The notes below the pieces were generated by a model. That model was not told where the DNA came from and did not search any database. It saw only the letters and a program-made list of their open reading frames with translations. DNA of 64,000 nucleotides from Phycisphaera sp. (GTDB lineage Bacteria; Planctomycetota; Phycisphaerae; Phycisphaerales; UBA1924), in assembly GCA_020639255.1 (NCBI GenBank), contig JACKGZ010000001.1, positions 434,001 through 498,000 of the forward strand, read 5' to 3'. The number at the start of each line of letters is the position of its first letter. The first letter of the stretch is position 1. Made by a program: the position numbers and the translations under genes. This document shows, piece by piece, positions 34,770 to 43,275 of this stretch.

Positions 34770-35285
34770 ATGACAGATCAGCAGAGAATCAATTCGTACG
34801 AGGTGATGTTCCTCATCAGCCAGGCCGAGGCGACCGACTTTGCGGGCGTTATCGAGCACATCGACAACCTCTTCCAGCGCGCCGGCGCCGAAGTGGTCGC
34901 GATGCAGAAGTGGGACGAGCGCCGCCTCGCCTACGAGATCGACAAGCAGAAGCGCGGCGTGTACATCCTCGCCTACATCAACGCCCCGGCCGAGAACATG
35001 CAGGCCTTCGAGCGCGACTGCAACATCTCCGAGCGCATCATGCGGACGATGTTCATCCGCGCCGACCACCTGACGGTCGAGGAGATGAAGGCGTTCGACC
35101 GCCGGGGCGACCTGGCGATCGAGGCCAAGGAGCGTGCCGAGCGTGCCGCCGAGCGTGAGCAGGCGGGCGTGGGCTCGTCGGTCTCGCTGGGCGCTCCCAA
35201 GGCCCCCGAGCCCGAGCCCAAGGCCGAGGAATCCGAAGAGAAGCCCGCCGAAGCGACAGCCGAGGCCGGCGTCGACTCTGAGTAA
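34770..35285 (+). CDS. rpsF: Ribosomal protein S6
   Basis: A 171-residue protein. The first 100 residues are the S6 ferredoxin-like fold (NSYEVMFLISQAEATDFAG, VVAMQKWDERRLAYEIDKQK, RRGDLAIEAK). An acidic, Glu- and Ala-rich tail of about 50 residues makes it longer than the about 130 residues of E. coli S6, where glutamates are also added post-translationally. S6 normally pairs with S18; no rpsR gene is found in this cluster. AAAGGCAACTGAA precedes the ATG. Confidence 0.95.
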   Translation: MTDQQRINSYEVMFLISQAEATDFAGVIEHIDNLFQRAGAEVVAMQKWDERRLAYEIDKQKRGVYILAYINAPAENMQAFERDCNISERIMRTMFIRADHLTVEEMKAFDRRGDLAIEAKERAERAAEREQAGVGSSVSLGAPKAPEPEPKAEESEEKPAEATAEAGVDSE

Positions 35286-35354
35286 GGCGACCGACTCGAA
35301 TCCGAACGGATATGCTCACATGGGGCCCATACTCGGCCCCGGAAGGAGAACGCG

Positions 35355-35819
35355 ATGGCCAGCTACAACAAGGTGCTACTGATGGGCAACCTGACGCGCG
35401 ACATCGAGCTTCGCCAGCTTCCCAGCGGCGCGTCGATTGCCACGATCGGGCTTGCCGTCAATGAGCGGTACAAGGACAAGAACGACCAGTGGGTCGAGCG
35501 TGCCAACTTCATCGACTGCGAGATGTTCGGCCGCCGCGCCGAGGTCATGGCCCAGTACCTCTCCAAGGGCAGCCCCGTCTTCATCGAGGGGCGCCTGAGG
35601 CTGGACACCTGGCAGGACAAGAACGACGGCTCCAACCGCTCCAAGCTCAAGGTCGTCGTCGAGAACTTCGAGTTTGTCGGCGGCGGGCAGGGTGGTGGCG
35701 GAGGCGGCGGTGGTGGGGGCGGACGCTCCTCGGGTCCGAGCCGTCAGCCCGCCGGCCAGCAGGCGGGCGGCTACGACGACTACGCCGAGCAGGTCAGCCC
35801 GGATGACATCCCGTTCTAA
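35355..35819 (+). CDS. ssb: Single-stranded DNA-binding protein
   Basis: A 154-residue SSB. The OB fold covers about residues 1-110 (NKVLLMGNLTRDIELRQLPS, GLAVNERYKDKND, FIEGRLRLDTWQDKNDGSN). A Gly-rich linker (about 115-130) follows and then the acidic tail ending Asp-Asp-Ile-Pro-Phe, which recruits repair and replication proteins. A GGAAGGAGAA site is well placed before the ATG at 35355. It lies between S6 and L9, where it is classically found, but without rpsR. Confidence 0.97.
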   Translation: MASYNKVLLMGNLTRDIELRQLPSGASIATIGLAVNERYKDKNDQWVERANFIDCEMFGRRAEVMAQYLSKGSPVFIEGRLRLDTWQDKNDGSNRSKLKVVVENFEFVGGGQGGGGGGGGGGGRSSGPSRQPAGQQAGGYDDYAEQVSPDDIPF

Positions 35820-35837
35820 GTCCTTCCTAAGTCCAGT

Positions 35838-35944
35838 GCCTCGGGCCCTTTGAGGGCCTAGGCTCATCCCTCCCAGCTCCGCCGATCGTCGGCGGGGCGT
35901 CGTTGGGGCCGCGATCGGCTCCTCAACTCCCGGGCATGCCCGGG
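35838..35944 (+). promoter_or_regulatory. Hairpin-rich leader before rplI
   Basis: The 146-base gap between ssb and rplI holds three strong hairpins: GCCT-C-GGGCCCT with AGGGCCTAGGC (35838-35863), CCGCCGA/TCGGCGG with a TCG loop (35879-35895), and the perfect palindrome CCCGGGCATGCCCGGG (35929-35944), 21 bases before the rplI start. None is followed by a T-run, so a leader role (autoregulation, RNA processing) is as likely as termination. Confidence 0.35.
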
Positions 35945-35965
35945 AAGACAGCGAAGGAAACTGTC

Positions 35966-36538
35966 ATGCGTAAAGACGTTCAGCTTCTTCTGGTCGAATC
36001 GGTGGACAACCTCGGCATCGTGGGCGATGTCGTCAAGGTCCGCGCCGGGTATGCCCGCAACTACCTCCTGCCGCACGGCCTGGCGACCGAGCCGAGCGAT
36101 GAGCTGATCGCATCGCTCGCCAACAAGCGCAAAGAGGCCGAGGCCGATCAGGCCAAGCTCCGTGTCGAGCGTCAGGCCCTGATCAAGCGTCTCGAGGGCG
36201 TCGAGATCACGATGGAGCGTGCCTGCAACGACCTGGGCCTGCTCTACGGCTCGGTCACCCAGCAGGACATCTCGGGCGCCCTCAAGGCTCTCGGCTTTGC
36301 GGTCAAGCCCCGCGAGGTGCGTCTGCCGCAGGTCATCAAGCGCCTGGGCCAGTTCGAGGTGAACATCAAGCTCGCCGGCGGCTTCGAGGAGCACATCCAG
36401 ATCCACGTCGTGGCCGACCGCGAGATGGAAGAGGACCGCCGCGAGGAGATGGAGTTCGACAACGAGGGCAACCTCATCGAGAAGTCGAACAAGAAGAAGC
36501 CCGCGGCCGAGGCCAAGGCTGCCGAGTCCGCCGAGTAA
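35966..36538 (+). CDS. rplI: Ribosomal protein L9
   Basis: A 190-residue L9. The N-terminal domain (VQLLLVESVDNLGIVGDVVK, then VRAGYARNYLLPHGLA) binds 23S rRNA, followed by the long connecting helix and the C-terminal domain (GLLYGSVTQQDISGALKALG). A charged tail of about 40 residues, with EEDRREEMEF and KKKPAAEAKAAESAE, makes it longer than the E. coli protein (149). The start at 35966 is set by the family N-terminus and AAGGAAA just before it; the frame is open further upstream. Confidence 0.96.
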   Translation: MRKDVQLLLVESVDNLGIVGDVVKVRAGYARNYLLPHGLATEPSDELIASLANKRKEAEADQAKLRVERQALIKRLEGVEITMERACNDLGLLYGSVTQQDISGALKALGFAVKPREVRLPQVIKRLGQFEVNIKLAGGFEEHIQIHVVADREMEEDRREEMEFDNEGNLIEKSNKKKPAAEAKAAESAE

Positions 36539-36574
36539 AACCGGCTTCAGAGCCTTCGCTGAAAGTAATACATA

Positions 36575-36616
36575 AAGAGAGAGCCGACCCGATGAGGTCG
36601 GCTCTCTCTTTGTTGT
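36575..36616 (+). terminator. Rho-independent terminator after rplI
   Basis: Bases 36575-36589 pair with 36596-36610 in a stem of 15 bp built on GAGAGAGCCGACC/GGTCGGCTCTCTC with a 6-base loop, followed by TTTGTTGT. It closes the L25-to-L9 block. The AT base of the stem gives an A-run on the other side (CATAAAG), so it may also stop the convergent minus-strand transcript. Confidence 0.9.
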
Positions 36617-36663
36617 GTCGTGAAGTCATCGGCGAGCCGGTTTGACCCAGCCCCGCGATTGAA

Positions 36664-38439
36664 TCAGCGGCGCCTCTCGGCTTCGAGTTCGAGCGGCGGC
36701 TCGAACGTTGCCAGCACGACGTCGCCGATCGCGAAGTGCTTGAGCTGCACACCCACGCTCGGACGGAAGATCAGGAACATCGTCTGATCGTCGCGGCTCC
36801 GCACGAGTGCGTCCGCTTCGTCGAGTCCCATCATCGGTCGGCCCGTGGTGTAGCGGATCTGCACCTTGTTGGTGTCCTTGTAGATGAAGCCGACCGCGTT
36901 GTACGCCTGGCCGTTCGCATCGATGAGCCGTGGCGGCACATTGGTCTTCAGATCGGGAGCGGCCGAGGTCGAGAAGAAACTCGTCGGGAACTGCGCCGGG
37001 TCGCCCGTGATCTGAATCTGAACGATGTTGGTGTCCTTCGTGACGAAGAGGCTGTCCACGCGGAGATTGCGGTCAAGCCCGCGGCCCTGGACATCGCCCG
37101 GGTTAAACACGCCTTCGCCGTTGACGATCTCGTTGTCGTCGTTTACTTCAAGACCCGGTGTGTTGCCCTTCTGGAGCACGACTCGGTCGGCCAGTCGTTT
37201 CCCGAGTTGGACACCTTCTGCTCGGTTATCCGTGGCATTCATCGTGACCGCGTGAGCGAGATTCAGACTTGCGGTCGCGTTTCCGACGAGCAATTCACCG
37301 GTCTGGATTGCGAGGTCTCGCGCCGAAGCGTCGGCGAATTCACGATCGGGCTTCGAGCCGTCGAGGTCGTAGCGAATGTTGCGCACATACAGAGAGCTTG
37401 CTTCGTACCCAGCGGGAACGGCAAATTCGAAGGCCATCGGCGCTTCGGTCGCGCCGCCGACGGACGCGACGTAGAACTCGCCGTCGAAGCGGAACCGTCC
37501 GAACTGGTTGCTGCCCGTACGAGCCTGCGAGGTGACAGCGATCGGGTAGAGCGTCACGCCGTTGCCGGCGCTGTCGTGCGCGATCAGGCGGAGCTGGCCT
37601 TTGCCTACAACAACGAGGCCGAATTTCTCCTTGGCGCCGGCGAGGAAGTTGATCAGGAAGCCCTCGATATACGAGCCGGCGGGCAGGGGCGAGCCGTCGA
37701 GCATCGTGATCTGCTGTGAGCCGGGGTTCTGGAAGTCGCTGAAGATCGCGTCGGCCGGAGAATTGCTGCCCTTGCCCACGGTGAAGTGCATCGCGACATC
37801 GAAGCCGCCGGGGAGGATGTTGTTCTTGTTGTTGCCGTTGCCCTCACTCATGCGTTGCGTGCCGGCCGCGGAGGCGAGATCCGGGTAGTAGTACGCGAGC
37901 GGTGTTTCGGTGTGCAGGGCGTTCTGCGAGAGGAAGTTGTAGAGATTCGAAGTAATGCGATCGACAGGCAGCCAGAGCTTCTGCTGGATCTCAAAGTTGC
38001 CCTGGTTGGCCATCTGCACCGGCTGGTAGCCCATGAAGCTCGCCGGCACGCGGAGGAACCCGGTGCTCAGGACAAAGATGCCCGCAGTGATGAGGCCGAT
38101 GCCCGCGCCGCAGATCCCGCCACCGATCGCGTCGTAGGTGTCCTCGATAATGATGTTGCCCGGCGCGATCTTGTCGGTCGCGACACGCAGCAGCGCGAGC
38201 GAAATAGCGAACGGGAGCGCGAGGCCGAGGCCCCATGCGGCGTCGCCGATGAACGTGCCCATGCCCGACTGGGGCGCCTTTGAAAGCAGGAACATCGACA
38301 CGGGTTCCCAGAGCCCGAACGCGATCGCGCCGGCTGCGATCACGCAAGCGAGATGGAGCAGCGCTGAGAAGAAGCCGCGGGTGACCCAGAGATACCCGAG
38401 ACCCAGGATGATCGCGATGCTCAGCAGATTCATGAACAT
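36664..38439 (-). CDS. CvpA-like membrane protein with large extracytoplasmic domain
   Basis: Start at ATG 38439, with CGGAG eight bases upstream, gives 591 residues. The N-terminal 150 residues have four hydrophobic helices in the CvpA/colicin V production pattern: MFMNLLSIAIILGLGYLWVT, then WGLGLALPFAISLALLRVAT and the Gly-rich AIGGGICGAGIGLITAGIF. The remaining 440 residues are soluble, without repeats or a motif that I recognise, and contain many NV, DN and TNIVQIQ-type beta strands. They end in a basic-acidic patch ELEAERRR. Membership of the CvpA family is inferred from the helices only. It is followed upstream by the GspE-like gene (65 bases). Confidence 0.7.
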   Translation of the reverse strand: MFMNLLSIAIILGLGYLWVTRGFFSALLHLACVIAAGAIAFGLWEPVSMFLLSKAPQSGMGTFIGDAAWGLGLALPFAISLALLRVATDKIAPGNIIIEDTYDAIGGGICGAGIGLITAGIFVLSTGFLRVPASFMGYQPVQMANQGNFEIQQKLWLPVDRITSNLYNFLSQNALHTETPLAYYYPDLASAAGTQRMSEGNGNNKNNILPGGFDVAMHFTVGKGSNSPADAIFSDFQNPGSQQITMLDGSPLPAGSYIEGFLINFLAGAKEKFGLVVVGKGQLRLIAHDSAGNGVTLYPIAVTSQARTGSNQFGRFRFDGEFYVASVGGATEAPMAFEFAVPAGYEASSLYVRNIRYDLDGSKPDREFADASARDLAIQTGELLVGNATASLNLAHAVTMNATDNRAEGVQLGKRLADRVVLQKGNTPGLEVNDDNEIVNGEGVFNPGDVQGRGLDRNLRVDSLFVTKDTNIVQIQITGDPAQFPTSFFSTSAAPDLKTNVPPRLIDANGQAYNAVGFIYKDTNKVQIRYTTGRPMMGLDEADALVRSRDDQTMFLIFRPSVGVQLKHFAIGDVVLATFEPPLELEAERRR

Positions 38440-38503
38440 GACTGCACTCCGATGACTGACAGGCCCGCGTGTATTGTCCGGGCCGGTGGGGGACGTTGAT
38501 CGA

Positions 38504-40228
38504 TTATTCGTCGGCCGGTTTCGCGGGCGGCTTCCCAGCCGCGGGCTTGGCGACTGCGGTGACGCGGCTGAACTCTTCGAGACTGGTGTGTCCTTCGACG
38601 ACACGGCGCAGACCCATCTGCTGGAGCGTCGGAAGGCCTCGCTTGCGGAACTCGCCCAGAAGGCCGTTCCAGTTCTGAGCGGTGATCATCGCACGCTCGG
38701 CGTCGCCGATCGGGAAGACCTCGAGGAAGGCGATCTGCCCGAAGTAGCCGCCGCCCGAGCACATCGGGCAGACCTCGGGCTTGTTCTTGATGAGCACCTG
38801 GCCGCCCTTCTTGTACAAAGCCTTGACTTTGTCGGCGGGCAAACCAAGTTTCTTGAGCAGCGCCGGATCCGGTGCGTACTGCACGCGGCAGTTCGTGCAG
38901 AGTCGGCGTGCCAGCTTCTGAGCAACCGCGGCAGACAGCACGTTGGCGCAGTCGCCCGGGCTGCCCTGATACTTCACGAGCGTCTGGATGGCGCGGATCG
39001 CGCCGTCGGTCTTCACCGCGAGGTACACCTTGGTGCGTTTTAGATCCGCGCGGACGACTTCTTTGGCGGTTTCCGCGTCGCGGAAGTCGGTGACGCCGAC
39101 GACGTTCGGGTCACGCCGGAGAATCGAACGAACGGTCGTCGCGTATTCGGCGCTGCCTGTCGGATCGAACTTGTTCTGCATGACACCTTCGATGGGCGCC
39201 TGCACGTCGTACTCGATGGTCTGCACGATCGAGGTGTAGGGATCGTGCTTGCCGATGAGGCCGTACATCAGCGTCGTCAGACCGTTGCCCGGTGGGGCGG
39301 CGACGAGAATGAGGCCACCCAATTCGCTGCGAACTGCGTCAAGCGAGCTTTCCTGCGAATCGAGGAAGCCGATGTCGCTGTAGCTCCGTTGCACAGCCTT
39401 GGCTGGGTTGAACGTGAGTGTCAGCTTCGGGCCCGCTTGCCCACCGATGGTTTCGAGGCGCACCTGATGGTGCCAGATGTCGCCCTTGGACGCGGTGATC
39501 TCGGCGATCTGTTTGCGCCGCATGTCCTGTACGTCGAGCCCTGCCGACGACTTCCAGAATGTGATGATCTTGACCGCGTTGGGCGCGGGGATTTTCTCCA
39601 TGATCTGGCGGACGCCATCGATTGTTGCGGAGACGGCATACACGCCCTCGCCAGCGGGGGCGATCTCGTAGAGTCGAGCGCGGGCGTCGACGGCTTTGAT
39701 CATCGCGTCCTCGGCGAGCGCACGCACCTCGTACTCAGGCGTCTCCTTCTCGGGGATCTCGGCGGTCTTGCCGTCTTTGGTGACGATCTTGAGCTGCACC
39801 GTCCCGGCCTCCTTGGCCGAACGCTTGGCCTCACGTGCGTCGGCCATCGAGGAGAAGTCCAGACGCAGCTTGTGCCCTTCGGGCACGCGTTCGTCCTTGT
39901 TGTGAAGCGACGCGAAGATCGCGATGTCCGCCGCGAGGATCACGACCATCGCCGCGAAGCCTGCGAAGAACCCGCCGATGCCCGGTACGGGCATGAAGAA
40001 CCCGGCGAAGAGCGCGATGAGTGCGACGAAGAGGTGGATCAGGTTCCAAGGCTTGCGCGGAAGGTGGAAGCGAGCCGCGTGCTTGTCCATCACCTTCGAG
40101 ACAAACCAGCCCCAGGCCGCGAGCGGGAGCACGAAGAACACCGGCTTCCAGAACGACACAAGGAACACAGCGTCGGCGAGCATCGCCACCGCGAACTGAG
40201 AGTGAGACGGGTCGGCCTCGATAGGCAT
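38504..40228 (-). CDS. Membrane-anchored GspE/PilB-like protein with degenerate ATP site
   Basis: A 574-residue protein. Residues 20-108 contain three to four membrane helices (LADAVFLVSFWKPVFFVLPL; LIHLFVALIALFAGFFMPVP; GFFAGFAAMVVILAADIAIF), unusual for this family. The C-terminal 290 residues follow the GspE/PilB ATPase layout. Walker A reads APPGNGLTT (311-319), with Leu317 in place of the lysine. The Walker B region is GVTDFRDAETA (378-388), with Asp for the usual Glu. The His-box position reads VKTDGA, lacking His. The zinc-binding Cys pairs are intact: CTNC (444-447) and CPMC (487-490). It probably does not hydrolyse ATP normally and may be a structural partner. PilT is encoded next upstream. 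Confidence 0.8.
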   Translation of the reverse strand: MPIEADPSHSQFAVAMLADAVFLVSFWKPVFFVLPLAAWGWFVSKVMDKHAARFHLPRKPWNLIHLFVALIALFAGFFMPVPGIGGFFAGFAAMVVILAADIAIFASLHNKDERVPEGHKLRLDFSSMADAREAKRSAKEAGTVQLKIVTKDGKTAEIPEKETPEYEVRALAEDAMIKAVDARARLYEIAPAGEGVYAVSATIDGVRQIMEKIPAPNAVKIITFWKSSAGLDVQDMRRKQIAEITASKGDIWHHQVRLETIGGQAGPKLTLTFNPAKAVQRSYSDIGFLDSQESSLDAVRSELGGLILVAAPPGNGLTTLMYGLIGKHDPYTSIVQTIEYDVQAPIEGVMQNKFDPTGSAEYATTVRSILRRDPNVVGVTDFRDAETAKEVVRADLKRTKVYLAVKTDGAIRAIQTLVKYQGSPGDCANVLSAAVAQKLARRLCTNCRVQYAPDPALLKKLGLPADKVKALYKKGGQVLIKNKPEVCPMCSGGGYFGQIAFLEVFPIGDAERAMITAQNWNGLLGEFRKRGLPTLQQMGLRRVVEGHTSLEEFSRVTAVAKPAAGKPPAKPADE

Positions 40229-40279
40229 GGTCGGTTTTCCTTCGATCCGGGGCGGCTCTGCCCGCCCGATGGGGACAAA

Positions 40280-41437
40280 TTAGCCGAGCTTCTTCAGGCG
40301 CATCGTGAGTTCGTCCACGTTGGGCGAGGCTTCCATCGCCACACGCATGTGGATGTACTCCTCTTCAACAAGTTTCACGAGCGTGCCGTTGAAGTCGATC
40401 ATGCCCGACTGCTCGGCTTCGATCGTGCGCAGGTACTCGCGGAGTTCGCCCTCGCGGCCTTCGAGGATGTGCGTCCGCACGACGCCGTTGTTGATCAGGA
40501 TCTCGATGCCGGGGATACGGGCGATGTTCTCGTGAAGCGTGGGCAGCAGCTTCTGGTACACGAACGCACGCATCTGGTACGCCAGGATTCGACGGACCTG
40601 CTCGACTTCTTCCTGCTCAAAGAGGCCGTAGATTCGGCTGAATGTCTGCGTCGTGCTCGATGCGTGGATGGTTCCGTACACAAGGTGACCCGTCTCGGCC
40701 GCGTGCAACGCTGCCTCGAACGTCTCCTTGTCGCGCATCTCACCGATCAGCACGACGTCCGGGTTCTCGCGAACGAGCGCTCGCAGGCCCGTCTTGAAGT
40801 CCAGGCAGTCCAGACCAATCTCACGTTGGTTGATCGTGGCCTTCTTGTCTTCGAAGATGTATTCGATCGGGTCTTCGAGCGTCAGAATGTGCACAGCCTT
40901 GCGCGCGTTCACGTAGTCGAGCATCGAGGCGATCGTCGTCGACTTGCCCGAACCCGTCACGCCGCAGAGCAGCACGATGCCCTGAGGCTGCAGCGCGATG
41001 TCGGCCATGATGGATGGGAGGTACAGGCCCTCGAAGGGCTTGATGTCGCTCGTAATGTTCCGTGCTGCGACGGAAATCTTGCCGCGAGCCATGAAGAGGT
41101 TGACGCGGAAGCGGTTCTTGTCGGTGTAATCGTACGCGAAGTCGACCGAGCCAAACTTGTGCAGGTCTTCGATCTGCTCTTTCGTCAGGATGTGCTGAGC
41201 GATCTGCCAGAACTCCTCCTGGCTGACCGGCTCCGTATTGAGCGGCTTGAGCGAGCCGCGGACGCGAACCTTCGGCTGCTGGCCCGATTTCATGATGAGG
41301 TCGGAGCTGTCGAGCTTGATCGTGGCCTTCAGGAAGTCGCCCCAGCGGGTCGCGTGGGGATCCTGCTTCTTCAGCATGGGCATGGCCACATGCCCGACGG
41401 CGGTGGCATCGGAATGGATTTCGCTGTCAACACTCAT
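40280..41437 (-). CDS. pilT: PilT/PilU-type pilus retraction ATPase
   Basis: The start at ATG 41437 follows AAGGAAG by eight bases and gives 385 residues. It has the PAS-like N-domain with MKSGQQPKVRVRGSLKPL, Walker A GVTGSGKSTT, the Asp box LTLEDPIEYIFEDKKATINQ, Walker B VVLIGEMRDKETF and the His box YGTIHASSTTQTFSR. All catalytic residues are in place. Family members pull back type IV pili from the cytosolic face of the inner membrane. An AIRNLIRE-like motif is not obvious, so a PilU-like variant is possible. It precedes the GspE-like gene by 51 bases on the same strand. Confidence 0.92.
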   Translation of the reverse strand: MSVDSEIHSDATAVGHVAMPMLKKQDPHATRWGDFLKATIKLDSSDLIMKSGQQPKVRVRGSLKPLNTEPVSQEEFWQIAQHILTKEQIEDLHKFGSVDFAYDYTDKNRFRVNLFMARGKISVAARNITSDIKPFEGLYLPSIMADIALQPQGIVLLCGVTGSGKSTTIASMLDYVNARKAVHILTLEDPIEYIFEDKKATINQREIGLDCLDFKTGLRALVRENPDVVLIGEMRDKETFEAALHAAETGHLVYGTIHASSTTQTFSRIYGLFEQEEVEQVRRILAYQMRAFVYQKLLPTLHENIARIPGIEILINNGVVRTHILEGREGELREYLRTIEAEQSGMIDFNGTLVKLVEEEYIHMRVAMEASPNVDELTMRLKKLG

Positions 41438-41652
41438 CTTGCGAACTTCCTTTTGGTGGTCACCGATCCCGGCTTGGCCGGTCGGCAAGTCGGCATGCAT
41501 CGCGCAAACCTCTCGGAGGACCCCACAGGATTCTGCTGCGCAGCCCCCGCCCCGTCGGTTCCACGGCTACACGATATCCGCTGGAGCCGTTCCATGCGTC
41601 CGTTTGAGGCCCCGATTCCCCATGAATATGCCCATCGGTGACGAGAAAGCCG

Positions 41653-41686
41653 GGAAAGAAACAGGCCCGGCGATGGGCCGGGCCTG
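41653..41686 (-). terminator. Rho-independent terminator after the sigma factor gene
   Basis: On the minus strand, CAGGCCCGGC (41686-41677) pairs with GCCGGGCCTG (41671-41662) in a perfect 10-bp stem with a 5-base loop, followed by TTTCTTTCCC. It lies 27 bases past the stop of the sigma factor gene and separates it from pilT. Confidence 0.85.
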
Positions 41687-41712
41687 ATCTTGTTCGGTTC
41701 GGTTTGGGCTCG

Positions 41713-42792
41713 TCAGTTCGAGCCGGCGGGCTTGACCGCTTCTTCTGGGTTTTCCAGCTCCTCGGCACCGTGGCCCAGGAACTTGGACTCCAGCTCGCGG
41801 CGGATCTTCTCCATCGCCTTGTTCTGGATCTGGCGCACACGCTCCTTGGTGACGCCGATGATCTGGCCCACCTGCTCAAGCGTCATGGGCTTCTCTTCGC
41901 CCGATTCCAGCCCGAAGCGATGCTCGATCACGGTCCGCTCGACATCCGTCAGATCCGCCCGGTTGTCCTGGACGATCTCGCGGACCTCGGCGGCCGTGTC
42001 CTTCTCGAAGTCGGCACGCTTGGTTTCGAGGAAGTTCGACTTCTCGAGCTTCGGGTCGAAATCCGTCGGGAACCGCTGGCGGTACTTGCTCAGCTTCATG
42101 CCCTGTCGGCTGAAGGCCTTGAGGATCGCTCGGCATGCGTAGGTCGAGAACTTGTAGCCGCGGCCCGCGTCGAACTTGTCCACCGCGCGGAGCAGGGCCA
42201 TGTTGCCCTCGCTCACGAGGTCGGCAAAGTCCACCTCGCTCATGCGGGTGCGCTTGGCCATCGCCAGAACCAGCGCGAGGTTGGTCTCGGCGATCTGCTC
42301 GCGGATCCGCTCGGCTCGGCGGTGCCAGCTCAGGATCGACTCAGCCTGATCAGAGGTGGGGATGTGCCCCGCCTGGCTGCGGACTTCCTTCTGGAGCTTG
42401 TTCACCGTGTAGCGGGCGTAATTGAACTGGTGGAAGAGGATCCGCTCCTCAGCGCCCGTCAGGATGACCTGCTGGCTCGACTTGATCGTTCGGCTCCGGC
42501 TGGCGGAACTCAGATCGTCCATGACCGGGTGGTACCAGGTCGTGTCGGGCTTCTGGACGTCGGGGACTTCGTTGTAGATCTTGGTTTCCGCGTCTTCCTC
42601 GTAAAAGACTGGCGAATCGATGAAGTCTTGCTCGCCCTGGAGAAGGCGCTGAAGAAGTCGTTCATCGGCGGGGCTCAGCTTTCGCGTGACCTTGCGGCTG
42701 CTGGCGGAACCCGGGGTCGAGGCGACGCGGACGCGATGTCGACGCCGGACTTGCTCAAGCGGGCTCGGAGTTTTGTGCTGAACACGTGTCAT
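41713..42792 (-). CDS. Sigma-70 family RNA polymerase sigma factor (primary-type)
   Basis: A 359-residue sigma factor. Region 2 is seen in VDFADLVSEGNMALLRAVDK, then FDAGRGYKFSTYACRAILKA. Region 4 is MTLEQVGQIIGVTKERVRQI, followed by QNKAMEKIRRELESKFLG, close to RpoD-type region 4.2. The N-terminal 110 residues are basic then acidic and differ from E. coli region 1.1. The region 3 segment between (KYRQRFPTDFDPKLEKSNFL) is unusual. It could be the main or an alternative housekeeping-type (group 2) sigma; I leave the symbol blank. A strong terminator follows. Confidence 0.88.
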   Translation of the reverse strand: MTRVQHKTPSPLEQVRRRHRVRVASTPGSASSRKVTRKLSPADERLLQRLLQGEQDFIDSPVFYEEDAETKIYNEVPDVQKPDTTWYHPVMDDLSSASRSRTIKSSQQVILTGAEERILFHQFNYARYTVNKLQKEVRSQAGHIPTSDQAESILSWHRRAERIREQIAETNLALVLAMAKRTRMSEVDFADLVSEGNMALLRAVDKFDAGRGYKFSTYACRAILKAFSRQGMKLSKYRQRFPTDFDPKLEKSNFLETKRADFEKDTAAEVREIVQDNRADLTDVERTVIEHRFGLESGEEKPMTLEQVGQIIGVTKERVRQIQNKAMEKIRRELESKFLGHGAEELENPEEAVKPAGSN

Positions 42793-43219
42793 TTCGGATG
42801 CGTTCCTTGCGTTCTTCTACCGACTCGGCCGCGGGCCGCTTCGGCATCGTTCGTTCTCGTGGGTTCCTGGAACCGATGCGTGCCACTCGTGGGACACTGT
42901 CAGAGCTGCTGGCGAACTGATCTCCCTGGTTGCGGGGAATGACGCAGGCACAGCTACCCTTCAGACCGGCCGTTCCATGGGGAGACGCCGATCGCCGGTT
43001 TCAATTACCCTAAGTTGTACGCCTAAGCGATCAAAATGGTTTTTGGAGCCCGCAAAATAGGGGACATCCCTCACGATCGCTTTCAGCCCCACAGTCGCCC
43101 GATCCCTCAGAAGAGAAGGTCCAAGCTCCGCTTTGGCCCGTCCAACAGAATCAAATTGTCAGTCCGGAACCAGCAATTCAGGCTGTCCATGCCCATATAC
43201 CGGCTCGGCGGGGTCCACA
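42793..43219. other. Gene-free divergent upstream region
   Basis: About 430 bases between the sigma factor gene and the superoxide dismutase promoter. The part from about 42990 is visibly less GC-rich than the neighbours. I see no convincing coding frame, tRNA or repeat. It presumably holds the promoter and leader of the sigma factor gene on the minus strand. Confidence 0.5.
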
Positions 43220-43248
43220 TTGACCCTGCCATATGAGACATCTACCCT
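43220..43248 (+). promoter_or_regulatory. Candidate sigma-70 promoter for the superoxide dismutase gene
   Basis: TTGACC (43220-43225) and TACCCT (43243-43248) are separated by exactly 17 bases. The -35 box is near consensus; the -10 box is weak (T-A at the start and T at the end conserved). A transcript starting about 43255 would place the GTG at 43276 behind a short leader carrying AGGAAAGGGG, supporting the longer protein. Confidence 0.4.
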
Positions 43249-43275
43249 ACTTATCGGCCGAGGAAAGGGGATTTC

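Noticed and set aside
36664..38439. Extended start at 38604 for the CvpA-like gene
   Set aside because: The upstream part is antisense or off-frame to the GspE-like gene, and ATG 38439 has a fitting ribosome binding site.
39245..41641. 2.4-kb open frame on the plus strand antisense to the GspE-like and pilT genes
   Set aside because: It mirrors GC-rich codons of two recognisable minus-strand genes and its translation has no family features.
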